NCBI RefSeq assembly: GCF_902728235.1
Contig: NZ_CACVBO010000001.1
Coordinates: 1,614,501-1,678,500, forward strand
Reading direction: 5' to 3'
DNA from: Lentimonas sp. CC4
Lineage (GTDB): Bacteria; Verrucomicrobiota; Verrucomicrobiia; Opitutales; Coraliomargaritaceae
DNA length: 64,000 bases
Positions within the stretch are counted from its first letter, which is position 1, and the number at the start of each line of letters is the position of its first letter. The position numbers and the translations under genes were made by a program. Below, piece by piece: positions 8,858 to 18,631 of the stretch. Under the pieces are notes generated by a model that worked only from the letters and a program-made list of their open reading frames with translations, had not been told where the DNA came from and made no database searches.

Positions 8858-9208
8858 ATGACTGACGAACTGGAACACTCAGACCTGATGACACGTCAAA
8901 ATGCTCACGCGCCTTCGATGTTGGCTCGTTTTGCAGCGGTGTTGGTTCGTCTCTATCAGTTAATACTTTCGCCGTTGAAGCAGGTCTTCTTCGGCTCTAC
9001 CTGTAGCTGTCGCTTTCAGCCGACATGCTCTTGTTACGCGCGATCTGCGTTTCTCGAGTATGGCTTTTGGCGCGGCTTGTGGTATACCGTGCGGCGTATT
9101 CTGCGCTGCCACCCTTGGCACCCAGGCGGGTATGATCCGCTTCCGAGCTTGAACAACCAAGATAAAGAAGGCATGTCACCTCCCTTCAAATCATTTTTAG
9201 ATGGATAA
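8858..9208 (+). CDS. yidD: Membrane protein insertion efficiency factor YidD
   Basis: 116 residues. The conserved core LVRLYQLILSPLKQVFFG, CRFQPTCSCYA and HPWHPGGYDPLP identifies YidD, a small amphipathic protein that helps YidC-dependent membrane insertion. About 20 extra residues precede the usual start; the ATG at 8858, one base after the rnpA stop, or an internal ATG at 8919 would both give a functional protein. Its 3' end overlaps yidC by 8 nt, implying translational coupling. Confidence 0.93.
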   Translation: MTDELEHSDLMTRQNAHAPSMLARFAAVLVRLYQLILSPLKQVFFGSTCSCRFQPTCSCYARSAFLEYGFWRGLWYTVRRILRCHPWHPGGYDPLPSLNNQDKEGMSPPFKSFLDG

Positions 9209-11009
9209 GAAAAATACAATTTTAGGTATCATCTGCATCGTAGCCGGCATCGGCTATATGTATAAGCAGACGAGCGATTTAAACGAACAGCAGCGTCAGC
9301 AAGCGCTTGAAGAGGCGAGTGTTGTGGAGCAGGCTGTTATTGAAGCTCCGGAGGCGGATGTTGTCAGTGCCGCTGTTGAGGTTGGGGAGAATGCGGAACC
9401 ATCCGTTCAGTCTGTTGCGCCTGTGGTTGCACTCGAGCCTGTAGCGGATGAGCAGATTGTGACGCTCTCTAATGAATACATTGAAGTGGAGTTCACTACG
9501 CATGGTGGTGCGATCCGCACTGTGTCGTTCTTGCAGACGAAAAATGGTGAGCGTGATGAATATGTTTTTAATGCGCGCGGGCGTGTGCCTGCATTGAGCC
9601 TTAGTCTGGCTGCTCGTGGTGAGGATCTTCAGCAGTTTACGTTGCCTTATGCGATCGAGCAGCAAACTGCGGATTCGATCACTTTTGCGTATCAGTCTGC
9701 TGATGGTCTCGTGCTGCGCCGTCAGTATTCTTTGGCTACCGCGGATGCTGAGCACGATCCGTATGTGATTCGTCATAGCACTTCTTTTGGGAATTCGTCA
9801 GAGGCGCCTCGTTCTATTTCTGCGATTCTGAATCTGGGCACGGCATGGGCGGTCTCTGAAAAACAATTACCCGCCTTTCTCAATGTGGGGCACTTTGACG
9901 GTGAAGACGCCGAGTTTGTTGCGATCAATAAATTGACTGGCGGCAAGGGTTTTTTAGGTATGGGAGCGAGTGCCCCTGTTGAGGTGATTGAGGAGCCGGT
10001 TCGTAGTCAATGGGCATCGGTGAAGAATCAGTTTTTTGCGGCAGTGTTGAGTTCAGATCAAATTGCTCGCGATCTTTTCATTTATCCAGTCGAAGGTCCG
10101 CTTGCTGAGGGTGGCAGCACGCATGAGCGCCCTGGTATTTCTGGGAGCGTTGGTTACGAGGTAGGTTTGGTGCCAGCTGGTTCTGCTAAGTCGCTGGATT
10201 TTAATTATTATGTCGGCCCAAAGGAGTTTAAGCGCTTGCAAGCTTTGGGGAATCACGAGGATGAGGTGATGCAGTTCGGCTTCTTGAGCTTCATCAGTAA
10301 GTTGCTGCTTTCCTTTATGTATGCCATTCACTCGGTCGTTCCAAGTTGGGGCTGGTCGATTGTGATTATGACGGTCTGTATTAAAACACTGTTCTGGCCG
10401 CTTTCGGCCAAGGCGAGTCGTTCGCAGAAGCGTATGGCTAAGATTCAGGGGCCGATGGCTGAATTAAAGGAAAAGTATAAGGACAATCCTCAAAAGTTGC
10501 AGCAGGAAACGCTCAAGGTCTTTAAGGAGAACAAGGTGAACCCTGTCGCAGGTTGCTTACCGATGATTATCCAGATGCCGATCTTTCTTGGCCTTTTCTA
10601 CATGCTACGCTCGGCGTCTGAGCTGCGTCACGAGTCATTTCTCTGGGTCAGTGATCTTTCGATGCCGGATACCTTGACGTATATCGCTGGTTATCCGTTG
10701 AATATCCTGCCTTTGATTATGGGTCTCACTATGTTCTTCCAGATGCGCATGATGCCAGTCTCGCCGACTGCAGATCCTGCCCAGCAGAAGATTTTCAAGT
10801 TCTTGCCCTTCATCTTCTTGATCTTCCTTTACAATTTCTCTTCAGGCCTTGTCCTTTACTGGACGGTGCAAAATCTTTTGACCATTCTACAACAGAAGAT
10901 CATTAATAGCCGTCCGGATGAAGAACTCTCACCCGTTGTCGCTGCCAAAGCTGCTACGCCAACTGGTAAGGGTGGTTCTCCGAGCACGAAGTCTCGTAAG
11001 AAAAAGTAA
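9201..11009 (+). CDS. yidC: Membrane protein insertase YidC
   Basis: 602 residues, Gram-negative YidC architecture. There is an N-terminal transmembrane anchor (about 6-20), a large periplasmic beta-sandwich domain (about 75-340), then the five-helix Oxa1/60KD_IMP core (about 358-575) with SWGWSIVIMTVCIKTLFWPL, NPVAGCLPMIIQMPIFLGLF and SSGLVLYWTVQN. A basic C-terminal tail (KSRKKK) is typical of ribosome contact. It inserts membrane proteins alone or with SecYEG. It overlaps yidD and ends the rpmH cluster; yebC follows after 47 nt. Confidence 0.96.
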   Translation: MDKKNTILGIICIVAGIGYMYKQTSDLNEQQRQQALEEASVVEQAVIEAPEADVVSAAVEVGENAEPSVQSVAPVVALEPVADEQIVTLSNEYIEVEFTTHGGAIRTVSFLQTKNGERDEYVFNARGRVPALSLSLAARGEDLQQFTLPYAIEQQTADSITFAYQSADGLVLRRQYSLATADAEHDPYVIRHSTSFGNSSEAPRSISAILNLGTAWAVSEKQLPAFLNVGHFDGEDAEFVAINKLTGGKGFLGMGASAPVEVIEEPVRSQWASVKNQFFAAVLSSDQIARDLFIYPVEGPLAEGGSTHERPGISGSVGYEVGLVPAGSAKSLDFNYYVGPKEFKRLQALGNHEDEVMQFGFLSFISKLLLSFMYAIHSVVPSWGWSIVIMTVCIKTLFWPLSAKASRSQKRMAKIQGPMAELKEKYKDNPQKLQQETLKVFKENKVNPVAGCLPMIIQMPIFLGLFYMLRSASELRHESFLWVSDLSMPDTLTYIAGYPLNILPLIMGLTMFFQMRMMPVSPTADPAQQKIFKFLPFIFLIFLYNFSSGLVLYWTVQNLLTILQQKIINSRPDEELSPVVAAKAATPTGKGGSPSTKSRKKK

Positions 11010-11056
11010 CTTTTCAATCTAACACATTCTAAACTCCTTCAACCCCTTCATCAGCT

Positions 11057-11803
11057 ATGTCAGGACACAGTAAATGGGCTACAATTAAACGAGCAAAGGG
11101 CGCTGCAGACGCCAAGCGCGGTAAAATCTTCAGTGTGATCAGTAAAGACCTCACGCTTGCGGCTCGTGCAGGCGGCGGCGATCCTGCGATGAATCCGCGC
11201 TTACGCACTATTGTTGCGAAGGCGAAAGAGGCGAATATGCCATCCGACAACGTTGAGCGTGCCATCAAAAAGGGCACGGGCGAGTTGCCTGGCATCGTTT
11301 ACGAAGAAATTGTTTACGAAGGCTATGCGCCGAGTGGAGTGGGGCTTATCGTTGAGATTACGACAGATAATAAAAATCGTTCGGCCTCTGAGGTGCGTAG
11401 CACGATGAGCAAGAACGGAGGCAACCTCGCTGGTGTTGGTGCGGTGTCGTTTCAGTTCGATCGTGTCGGTCAATTCATCATCGATGCGAAGCAGGCGGAT
11501 GAAGAAACGCTCATGGATGTGGCGCTTGAAGCAGGTGCTGAAGACATTAAAAACGAAGGCGATCACTTCGAAGTGATCTGCCCCATGTCCGAGTATGACT
11601 CGGTTTCACAGGCATTGAGCGATAAGGGGATTGAGTCTGAAGAGTCAGATCTCGTCTATTTGCCGAATATCCTCGTGCCAATTAGCGACAAGGATACTGC
11701 GCGTAAAGTGCTCCATTTGATTGATTTGTTGGATAGCTTGGAGGATGTTAAAGCCGTCCACTCTAATCTTGATCTCGCTGATGGTGTGCTCGACGACGAG
11801 TAA
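11057..11803 (+). CDS. YebC/PmpR-family DNA-binding regulatory protein
   Basis: 248 residues, the usual size. It begins MSGHSKWATIKRAKGAADAK, the invariant start of the family, followed by TIVAKAKEANMPSDNVERAIKKG and the YEEIVYEGYAPSGVG segment. Members are described as transcriptional regulators, and more recently as translation factors easing ribosome stalling at polyproline. In many genomes yebC sits with ruvC; here it follows yidC, so the neighbourhood gives no specific hint. Confidence 0.94.
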   Translation: MSGHSKWATIKRAKGAADAKRGKIFSVISKDLTLAARAGGGDPAMNPRLRTIVAKAKEANMPSDNVERAIKKGTGELPGIVYEEIVYEGYAPSGVGLIVEITTDNKNRSASEVRSTMSKNGGNLAGVGAVSFQFDRVGQFIIDAKQADEETLMDVALEAGAEDIKNEGDHFEVICPMSEYDSVSQALSDKGIESEESDLVYLPNILVPISDKDTARKVLHLIDLLDSLEDVKAVHSNLDLADGVLDDE

Positions 11804-11873
11804 TAATCTCCGAACTCGGCTAAAAACCTCTTGCAAAGTCCATTTGAGCTTTGCAGCTTCATATTCTTAAACA

Positions 11874-12152
11874 ATGAACCCCAAAACAAACATGCGTTGT
11901 AAAAAACTTGCTCTTCTTTCTCTTGCCGCTTCGGCACTCGTATTCACTGGTTGCTACCACGATGCTGGCACAGCTCAGATGGAAAAGGGAGAAACTAATG
12001 TCTTTGGTCTCTACAAAAACGTGCAGGAAAGCTATGAGGCTTCCCCTACAACTACTTTTCAGGTCAATACCAACGAACTCTACACTCGTAAGAACTTCTC
12101 TGGTGATAAGACCACTCTTCTTTGGGGCTTGGTCACTATCGAGGACTACTAG
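11874..12152 (+). CDS. Small predicted lipoprotein, unknown function
   Basis: 92 residues with a lipoprotein signal peptide and lipobox FTGC (cysteine near residue 28), or a slightly shorter form from the ATG at 11892. The mature part of about 64 residues has no family I recognise; it is polar and ends in LLWGLVTIEDY. A strong terminator follows 27 nt after the stop, so it is a single-gene unit. I infer membrane attachment only. Confidence 0.75.
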   Translation: MNPKTNMRCKKLALLSLAASALVFTGCYHDAGTAQMEKGETNVFGLYKNVQESYEASPTTTFQVNTNELYTRKNFSGDKTTLLWGLVTIEDY

Positions 12153-12178
12153 GTCGAACTCGTCCTAAATTTTATTCT

Positions 12179-12209
12179 AAAGCCGCTTCCGATTGGGAGC
12201 GGCTTTTTT
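12179..12209 (+). terminator. Rho-independent terminator
   Basis: Hairpin AAAGCCGCTTCC / GGGAGCGGCTTT with a GATT loop, followed by six T residues. It separates the small lipoprotein gene from oleC. Confidence 0.9.
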
Positions 12210-12239
12210 CTTGGCAACTTCGCTGTCCTTCCACGGGAT

Positions 12240-13871
12240 GTGCTCTTATCTATGCCGCATAACGTCGCCTACTTTTTATCTGAACAAGCTGCTCACCATC
12301 CAGAGGCTGCTGCAGTGCGTGCGCCTGTGGGGCGTGAGGCAGATGGAGCGATCCGCTATGTGGCGCGTAGTTTTTCCGAGCTAGATGTCGAGGCTGCCGC
12401 GACGGCGCATTATTTTGCCGTCAAGGGGATCCAGCGTGGCACTCGTGTGTTGCTAATGGTTAAGCCTGGTTTGGACTTGATTCGCATCGTGTTTGCGTTG
12501 TTCCGCATGGGAGCCGTGCCGATTGTGATCGATCCAGGTATGGGGCTGAAGCGCTTTTTACGCTGTGTTCGCCATTCGAAGCCTGAGGCATTGGTTGGTA
12601 TCCCTGCGGCGATTTGGGTGTCCCGCTTGTTTCGTCCAAGCTTTCGTGGAGTGTCGAGTCGGGTTTCGGTGGGGGCTGGATTTGAGAAGCAAATCGCGCA
12701 GTATACAGGGCAGGGCGACTTCCCTGTGGTGGATTCTGCGGAAGATGAATTAGCAGCCGTCTTGTTTACTTCCGGTTCGACGGGACCGGCAAAGGGCGTG
12801 TGCTATGCGCATGGTATGTTCGTGGCGCAGGTTGAAGCGATCCGTGCGCAATATGGGATCGAAGCAGGTGAGGTGGACCTGCCTATGCTGCCAGTGTTCG
12901 CTTTGTTCAATCCCGCGCTTGGCATGTGCACGGTGGTGCCAGAGATGAATCCGAGTCGACCTGCGACGGTGGATCCTGAGAAAATCGTGCGGGCGATTCA
13001 GCAAAATGCAGTGACCAATAGCTTTGGTTCGCCGGCGCTGTGGACGAAGATTGCCCGTTACTGTGAGGCCCACTCAGTCACACTGCCGAGTGTGCGACGT
13101 ATTTTAATGGCGGGTGCGCCGGTGCCGCCTGCCTTGATGCAGCAGATGGAGGCGATCATTCCGAATGGCGAGATTCATACCCCGTATGGCGCGACCGAGG
13201 CATTGCCTGTGAGCTCGATTGCCTCAACTGAGGTGTTGAGCGAGACCGCGGTGCGCACCGCTCAAGGTGATGGCACGTGCGTTGGCAGCCCGTTGCCTGG
13301 TGTGGATGTGCGGATCGTGCAACAGGTTGACGGGCCGATTGCGACTTTCGAGGAAATTGTGGAGCTTCCTGTTGGGGCGATTGGCGAAATTATTGTGCGA
13401 GGCCCGTCAGTCACGCGTGGCTACGATAAGCGCCCAGATGCAGATGCGGATTCTAAGATCGCTGACGGTGATCGGCATTGGCACCGTATGGGCGACTTGG
13501 GTTGGATTGGCGATGCTGGGCGACTGTGGTTCTGTGGTCGCAAGGTGGAGCATGTGCGCACTGTTGCAGGGCCGCTCTATACGGATTGCTGTGAGGCTAT
13601 TTTTAATGCGCACCCTAAAGTCTTTCGATCAGCTTTGATTGATGTTGGTGGTGGGCGTCCGGCTATCGTGATTGAGCCTGAAGTGGGGACGTATCCCTCG
13701 AGTGCTACGGCGAAGGGTGAATTTATTGAGAGTCTACGTGTGATCGCACAGAGCCATGCGATGACGAGTGGTATTGACGCGTTTTTCTTTGAGAAGGCAT
13801 TTCCTGTGGATGTGCGGCATAATGCCAAGATTCACCGTTTGTCACTTGCGAAGAAGTTTGGCGATGCGTAG
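12240..13871 (+). CDS. oleC: OleC-type beta-lactone synthetase (AMP-dependent synthetase family)
   Basis: 543 residues (or 539 from the better-placed ATG at 12252, MPHNVAYFLSEQAA). The ANL-fold signature FTSGSTGPAKG is near 177-187. The N-terminal half (RVLLMVKPGLDLIRIVFALFRMGAVPIVIDPGMG) matches OleC of the olefin pathway and not ordinary acyl-CoA ligases. OleC converts 2-alkyl-3-hydroxyalkanoates to beta-lactones using ATP; OleB then decarboxylates these to long-chain cis-olefins. The next gene is an OleD-type reductase, which supports the call. The expected oleA thiolase and oleB hydrolase are not in the window. Confidence 0.85.
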   Translation: MLLSMPHNVAYFLSEQAAHHPEAAAVRAPVGREADGAIRYVARSFSELDVEAAATAHYFAVKGIQRGTRVLLMVKPGLDLIRIVFALFRMGAVPIVIDPGMGLKRFLRCVRHSKPEALVGIPAAIWVSRLFRPSFRGVSSRVSVGAGFEKQIAQYTGQGDFPVVDSAEDELAAVLFTSGSTGPAKGVCYAHGMFVAQVEAIRAQYGIEAGEVDLPMLPVFALFNPALGMCTVVPEMNPSRPATVDPEKIVRAIQQNAVTNSFGSPALWTKIARYCEAHSVTLPSVRRILMAGAPVPPALMQQMEAIIPNGEIHTPYGATEALPVSSIASTEVLSETAVRTAQGDGTCVGSPLPGVDVRIVQQVDGPIATFEEIVELPVGAIGEIIVRGPSVTRGYDKRPDADADSKIADGDRHWHRMGDLGWIGDAGRLWFCGRKVEHVRTVAGPLYTDCCEAIFNAHPKVFRSALIDVGGGRPAIVIEPEVGTYPSSATAKGEFIESLRVIAQSHAMTSGIDAFFFEKAFPVDVRHNAKIHRLSLAKKFGDA

Positions 13872-13882
13872 GTCTGGCGTGT

Positions 13883-14875
13883 ATGAAGATTTTGGTGACA
13901 GGTGGTGGTGGCTTTGTCGGGAGCTATGTGATTGAGCGCTTATTGGCGCGCGGCTACTCGGTGCGTTCGATTGGACGATCCGCCCAGCCGAAGTTGGAGG
14001 CGCTGGGTGTCGAAGTCGTCTGTGGCGATTTGACGGATGCGACGGTGGTGTCGTCCGCCTGCGAAGGTGTGGATGCGGTATTTCACGTTGCAGCGCGGGC
14101 TGGCGTTTGGGGGAGTTGGGAGAGTTATTATCAGCCCAATGTCGTTGGCACGCGTAATGTGGTCGCGGCGTGTCGCGCGCAGGGCGTTGGGCGACTGGTT
14201 TATACGAGCACACCGAGTGTGGTGTTTAATGGTGAACCGATCCGCGGCGGCGATGAGTCGTTGTCTTACGGTAAGAATTGGCTGTGTCACTATGCGCATA
14301 CGAAGGCGATTGCAGAAAAGGAGACGTTGGCGGCCAATTCAGAGACTTTAAGGATCGTGGCGTTACGACCTCATCTGATTTTCGGACCAGGTGATCCACA
14401 TTTACTGCCCCGTGTGATCGATAGTGTGAAGGCGGGGCGTTTGAAGATTGTCGGAGATGGGGCGAGCCGCGTCGATGTCTCGTATGTCGGAAATGTAGCG
14501 GATGCGCATTTGGATGCCTTTGACGCGCTGGACTCTGGTAAGGGAGCAGGGCAGGCATATTTTATTTCTCAAGGAGAGTCGGTCGAGTTGTGGCCTTGGG
14601 TGAATTCTATTCTTGAGGGCTTAGGGCATGCGCCTTTGACAAAGCGTATTCCGCTGCCGGTCGCCTACGGTGTGGGCACTCTGTGTGAGGGGGTGTGGAA
14701 GGTGCTCGGCCGTCGTAATGATCCGCCGATTACACGTTTTGTCGCGGTAGAGTTGGCGAAGGATCACTATTTTGATATTAGCGCGGCGCGCCGTGATTTA
14801 GGCTATGAGCCTCGAGTGGGAATGGCAGAAGCGCTGAAGCTTACTATTGGTGATCTTCGATCTCGCGGGTTTTAG
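13883..14875 (+). CDS. oleD: OleD-type NAD(P)H-dependent 2-alkyl-3-ketoalkanoate reductase
   Basis: 330 residues, extended short-chain dehydrogenase. The Rossmann motif is TGGGGFVG (6-13) and the active-site pair is Y137-x3-K141 (YAHTK), with TSTPSVV before it. The segments VDAVFHVAARAGVWGSWESY, NVVGTRNVVAACR and RPHLIFGPGD follow the OleD pattern closely, beyond generic epimerases. OleD reduces the OleA condensation product to the beta-hydroxy acid used by OleC. It starts 11 nt after oleC, so the two are co-transcribed. Confidence 0.85.
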   Translation: MKILVTGGGGFVGSYVIERLLARGYSVRSIGRSAQPKLEALGVEVVCGDLTDATVVSSACEGVDAVFHVAARAGVWGSWESYYQPNVVGTRNVVAACRAQGVGRLVYTSTPSVVFNGEPIRGGDESLSYGKNWLCHYAHTKAIAEKETLAANSETLRIVALRPHLIFGPGDPHLLPRVIDSVKAGRLKIVGDGASRVDVSYVGNVADAHLDAFDALDSGKGAGQAYFISQGESVELWPWVNSILEGLGHAPLTKRIPLPVAYGVGTLCEGVWKVLGRRNDPPITRFVAVELAKDHYFDISAARRDLGYEPRVGMAEALKLTIGDLRSRGF

Positions 14876-14904
14876 TATAACTGGAGTCGAGCGCGGTTGC
14901 CGGT

Positions 14905-15708
<804 letters not shown>

Positions 15709-15804
15709 ATTATTAGTCTCTATAAGGGCAAAAAGTTGGCGGATGGAAAGCCTCTTATCTATTTTAAGGTTGCAGGATGTCTCTGCATTGGGGAGGGCAT
15801 TGGT

Positions 15805-17088
15805 ATGCAAGCACCGAAAAATTTTGTTCCTGAGCCTTTTGAGTATCACCAAGAGGTGGAAGTGACCGTTGAGAGTTTGACCAATCTGGGCATGGGCGTG
15901 GCCCGTGTCGACGGTTGGGTGGTCATGGTGCCATTTGTGATTCCCGGTGAAGTTGTGAAGGCGCGTATCTATCGCAATTTTCAAAACTATTCGGATGCAG
16001 ATCTGGTCGAAGTTGTTGAAGCTTCTGCTGATCGCATTGAGCCGCGTTGCCCGCTTTATCAGAGGTGCGGTGGTTGTCAGTATCAGCACATGACCTACGC
16101 GCGTCAGCTCAAAGAGAAGACGAAGCACGTTGAAGAGTTGATGCAGAAGCTCGGTGAGATCGATCATCCAGTGCAGCTCTCGCATGGTTCGCCAAAGGAA
16201 TATAACTACCGTTCGAAGATCACGCCACACTACGAGCGTCCTGCGAAGGATGGTTCGCAGCCGATTGGATTTTTACAGTATGGTCGCCGAAACCAGATCA
16301 TTGATGTGGAGCAGTGTCCGATCGCGACTGAGGCGATCAATGCCGCATTGCCGGGCGCACGTGATGAAGCGCGACGCTCGGGGGGCAAGAAACGCCGTCA
16401 ACGTGGTGGCACGATCTTAATGCGGGATGTGATCGAAGGTGTGGTGACGGATCCGCAGGAGATTGTCTCTGAGCGTGTCGGCAACCATACATTCCAGTTT
16501 AAGGCTGGAGAGTTTTTCCAAAACAACCCTTTCATCTTGCCGGAAATGGTTGAGCACGTCGCGCGTGAGGCTTCGCTCGAGGGCGCGCGCTACTTGGTGG
16601 ATGCGTATTGTGGGGTGGGGCTGTTTGCGCTTTCCACTTCGAAATCCTTTGAGCTCTCAGCTGGTGTGGAGATCAGCGAGCCAGCAGTGCGCTGGGCGCA
16701 GGCCAATGCGACGATCTGTGGCATTAAGAACGTGCGCTTCGTCATTGGTAAGGCGGAGGCGATTTTTAATGGTCTGAAGTTCCCCGCCGAAGAGACTGCT
16801 GTCGTTATCGATCCGCCGCGCAAGGGCTGTGATGCGAGTTTTCGTCAGCAATTAATGCAATTCCGTCCGCAACGCATCGTCTATGTGTCGTGCGATCCGG
16901 CCACGCAGGCGCGTGATTTGAAGGAGTTTGTCGAGGCAGGCTACGATATTACTTTGATCCAACCGTTCGATCTCTTTCCGCACACGCGTCACATTGAAAA
17001 TGTGGTTTCGCTGACGCTCTCTTCTCGTGGTCCTTGGGCAGCACCTGCTGATGCTGAAGACGAACTGGAGGACGAAATCGAAAATTAG
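15805..17088 (+). CDS. 23S rRNA (uracil-5-)-methyltransferase, RlmD/TrmA family
   Basis: 427 residues from ATG 15805, which has a good ribosome binding site (GGGGAGGG, about 8 nt upstream); the frame is open further upstream but lacks support. There is an N-terminal TRAM domain (about 8-70), then a four-cysteine [4Fe-4S] signature (RCPLYQRCGGC and a later cysteine in EQCPIAT). The catalytic domain has FFQNNPFILP, the SAM motif DAYCGVGLFAL, VIDPPRKGC and YVSCDPATQARDL with the nucleophilic cysteine. It methylates C5 of a uridine in 23S rRNA. A basic insert (SGGKKRRQRGG) is lineage-specific. Confidence 0.92.
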   Translation: MQAPKNFVPEPFEYHQEVEVTVESLTNLGMGVARVDGWVVMVPFVIPGEVVKARIYRNFQNYSDADLVEVVEASADRIEPRCPLYQRCGGCQYQHMTYARQLKEKTKHVEELMQKLGEIDHPVQLSHGSPKEYNYRSKITPHYERPAKDGSQPIGFLQYGRRNQIIDVEQCPIATEAINAALPGARDEARRSGGKKRRQRGGTILMRDVIEGVVTDPQEIVSERVGNHTFQFKAGEFFQNNPFILPEMVEHVAREASLEGARYLVDAYCGVGLFALSTSKSFELSAGVEISEPAVRWAQANATICGIKNVRFVIGKAEAIFNGLKFPAEETAVVIDPPRKGCDASFRQQLMQFRPQRIVYVSCDPATQARDLKEFVEAGYDITLIQPFDLFPHTRHIENVVSLTLSSRGPWAAPADAEDELEDEIEN

Positions 17089-17154
17089 GGTTGACGCACC
17101 TCTAAGTCGGCACATGTTTCTGCCTCTTTTCCTTAAAACCGAATTTATTTTTTT

Positions 17155-17355
<201 letters not shown>

Positions 17356-17394
17356 GTTTATTAGTGCGGGTGCTTATGGCGCTTGTTCTTTATT

Positions 17395-17432
17395 AAGTCC
17401 CGGATCCGCTTGTGCGTGCCGGGACTTTTTTT
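17395..17432 (+). terminator. Rho-independent terminator of rpsU
   Basis: AAGTCCCGG pairs with CCGGGACTT (9 bp, 15-nt loop), followed by seven T residues. The next gene's ATG at 17460 lies just beyond it. Confidence 0.9.
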
Positions 17433-17459
17433 GCCCCATTATCTGAATTTTCCCTTCTC

Positions 17460-18416
17460 ATGAGTAATATTTTTGATCGTTTATCCCTGTCGACTTGCTG
17501 GTGCTCCGCGCGGCATACGGATGGCTATGAGATGGTTGAAGAGATGGTGGGGCTTGGGTTTAAGCGAATCGAACTGAGTCATGGGATTCGGATCTCGCTG
17601 GTTCCTGGCATTTTGAAAGCGGTCGAAGAGGGCTTGGTTGAGATTTCCTCGGTGCATAACTTTTGCCCGCTGCCAAATAGTGTGCAGCACGCGGCGCCGA
17701 ATTTGTATGAGCCGTCGACGCCAGATGCGCGTGAGATGCGTCTTTGGGATCAATATACGCTGCAGACCTTGAATTTCGCGGTCAAAGTTGGCGCGCCACG
17801 TGTTGTCATGCATTCTGGCAGCACTTGGTATTTCTTTGAGTCGCCAGAGAAGAAGCTCGAAAAATGGATCGACGAGCAGGGGCTAAAAGCCTGCGACCTT
17901 CTGGAGGATAACGACTTCATTAAGCAGCGTGAGCGCGCGATGAAGCGCATTAAGCGGGCATCGAAGAAGACGATGAAGCGGATCACTTCCAGTTACGAGC
18001 GGGCGTTGCCTTGGGTGAAGGAGCGTGGTTTGCAGTTGGGGCTCGAAAACCGTGAAAGCATGGAAGAAATGCCCATTGACGCGGATTATGCTGATTTTCT
18101 CAAAGAGTTGGGTGAGCCCGAATCCTTTGGTTATTGGCATGATGCAGGCCATGCGCAGATTAAGCATCAGCAGGGCTTGCTAGATCATCGCACGCATTTG
18201 GAGGCGATGGCTGACCGGCTCGTCGGTTTTCATTTGCACGATGTGTCAGAGTCGGGGCGCGACCATCAGGTGCCGGGCACGGGCACAATTGATTTTAAGA
18301 TGGTCTCGGAGTTTGTGCGCCCAAAGCACACTCTGGTGCTGGAGCTCAGTCCGAAGCTAACTACCGAGCAAGTGCTGCAGTCGCGTGCTTATATTGGCGA
18401 GGTTTTGGGGGCTTAG
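17460..18416 (+). CDS. Sugar phosphate isomerase/epimerase-like TIM-barrel protein
   Basis: 318 residues from ATG 17460; a longer GTG start at 17412 would lie inside the rpsU terminator and is rejected. The pattern is that of the xylose-isomerase-like TIM barrel (AP_endonuc_2): VGLGFKRIELSHG, VVMHSGS, LQLGLENRES (metal-ligand glutamate), YWHDAGHAQI (Asp/His) and LVGFHLHDVSESGRDHQVPG. These residues make the divalent-metal site of the superfamily. The substrate cannot be predicted. A lysine-rich helical insert (about 140-190) is unusual. Confidence 0.8.
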   Translation: MSNIFDRLSLSTCWCSARHTDGYEMVEEMVGLGFKRIELSHGIRISLVPGILKAVEEGLVEISSVHNFCPLPNSVQHAAPNLYEPSTPDAREMRLWDQYTLQTLNFAVKVGAPRVVMHSGSTWYFFESPEKKLEKWIDEQGLKACDLLEDNDFIKQRERAMKRIKRASKKTMKRITSSYERALPWVKERGLQLGLENRESMEEMPIDADYADFLKELGEPESFGYWHDAGHAQIKHQQGLLDHRTHLEAMADRLVGFHLHDVSESGRDHQVPGTGTIDFKMVSEFVRPKHTLVLELSPKLTTEQVLQSRAYIGEVLGA

Positions 18417-18579
18417 TTCGTGGCACGCACGGAGCTTTGATGACATGGGCAGTTGAGTGTCAGAATGAACCACTCGTTGAAGTGTTGCTGGCACTGTTGT
18501 GTCATAATGGCACGCTTGGTTAGTGTTGAGGGTTTCTGTAGGTCCTTGATGGTCTAGGGTTTGTGGTTTTTTTTGGTGC

Positions 18580-18598
18580 TTGGCATGCCCTATGCAAT
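18580..18598 (+). promoter_or_regulatory. Candidate sigma-54 (-24/-12) promoter of hsp20 operon
   Basis: TTGGCATG-CCCT-ATGCA matches the sigma-54 consensus (YTGGCACG-N4-TTGCW) at all but two positions and keeps the exact GG-N10-GC spacing. It lies 35-50 nt before the hsp20 start and would place the transcript start near 18606-18608. A T-rich tract lies just upstream, and an imperfect dyad TGGCAC-N4-GTGTCA at 18489-18504 is at a suitable distance for an enhancer-binding activator. Direct reading only; not tested. Confidence 0.55.
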
Positions 18599-18626
18599 CC
18601 TTTGGTTCGAACAATTAACCAAAGGA
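18598..18626 (+). promoter_or_regulatory. Perfect inverted repeat burying the hsp20 Shine-Dalgarno
   Basis: CCTTTGGTT and AACCAAAGG form a 9-bp perfect dyad with a 9-nt spacer, extended by one T-A pair. The right arm contains the AAAGGA ribosome binding site of the hsp20 ATG at 18632. It could be an RNA hairpin that opens on heating (an RNA thermometer) or a repressor operator. The 9-N9-9 geometry resembles CIRCE, but the sequence is different. Confidence 0.6.
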
Positions 18627-18631
18627 ACACT

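Noticed and set aside
15709-16230. N-terminal extension of the TrmH/SpoU gene by 174 codons
   Set aside because: The extension is antisense to the TRAM and Fe-S part of the divergent RlmD/TrmA gene and has low-complexity, shadow-like composition; the family start fits MEESYIQSRQ at 15708.
17412-17459. GTG start for the TIM-barrel gene
   Set aside because: It lies inside the rpsU terminator hairpin; the ATG at 17460 gives a normal family start.
18595-18612. tRNA T-loop-like GGTTCGAA
   Set aside because: No cloverleaf can be drawn around it; it is part of the hsp20 upstream dyad.
18599-18625. CIRCE element (HrcA operator) at hsp20
   Set aside because: The 9-N9-9 geometry fits, but the arms CCTTTGGTT/AACCAAAGG do not match TTAGCACTC/GAGTGCTAA. 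Kept as an unnamed dyad.
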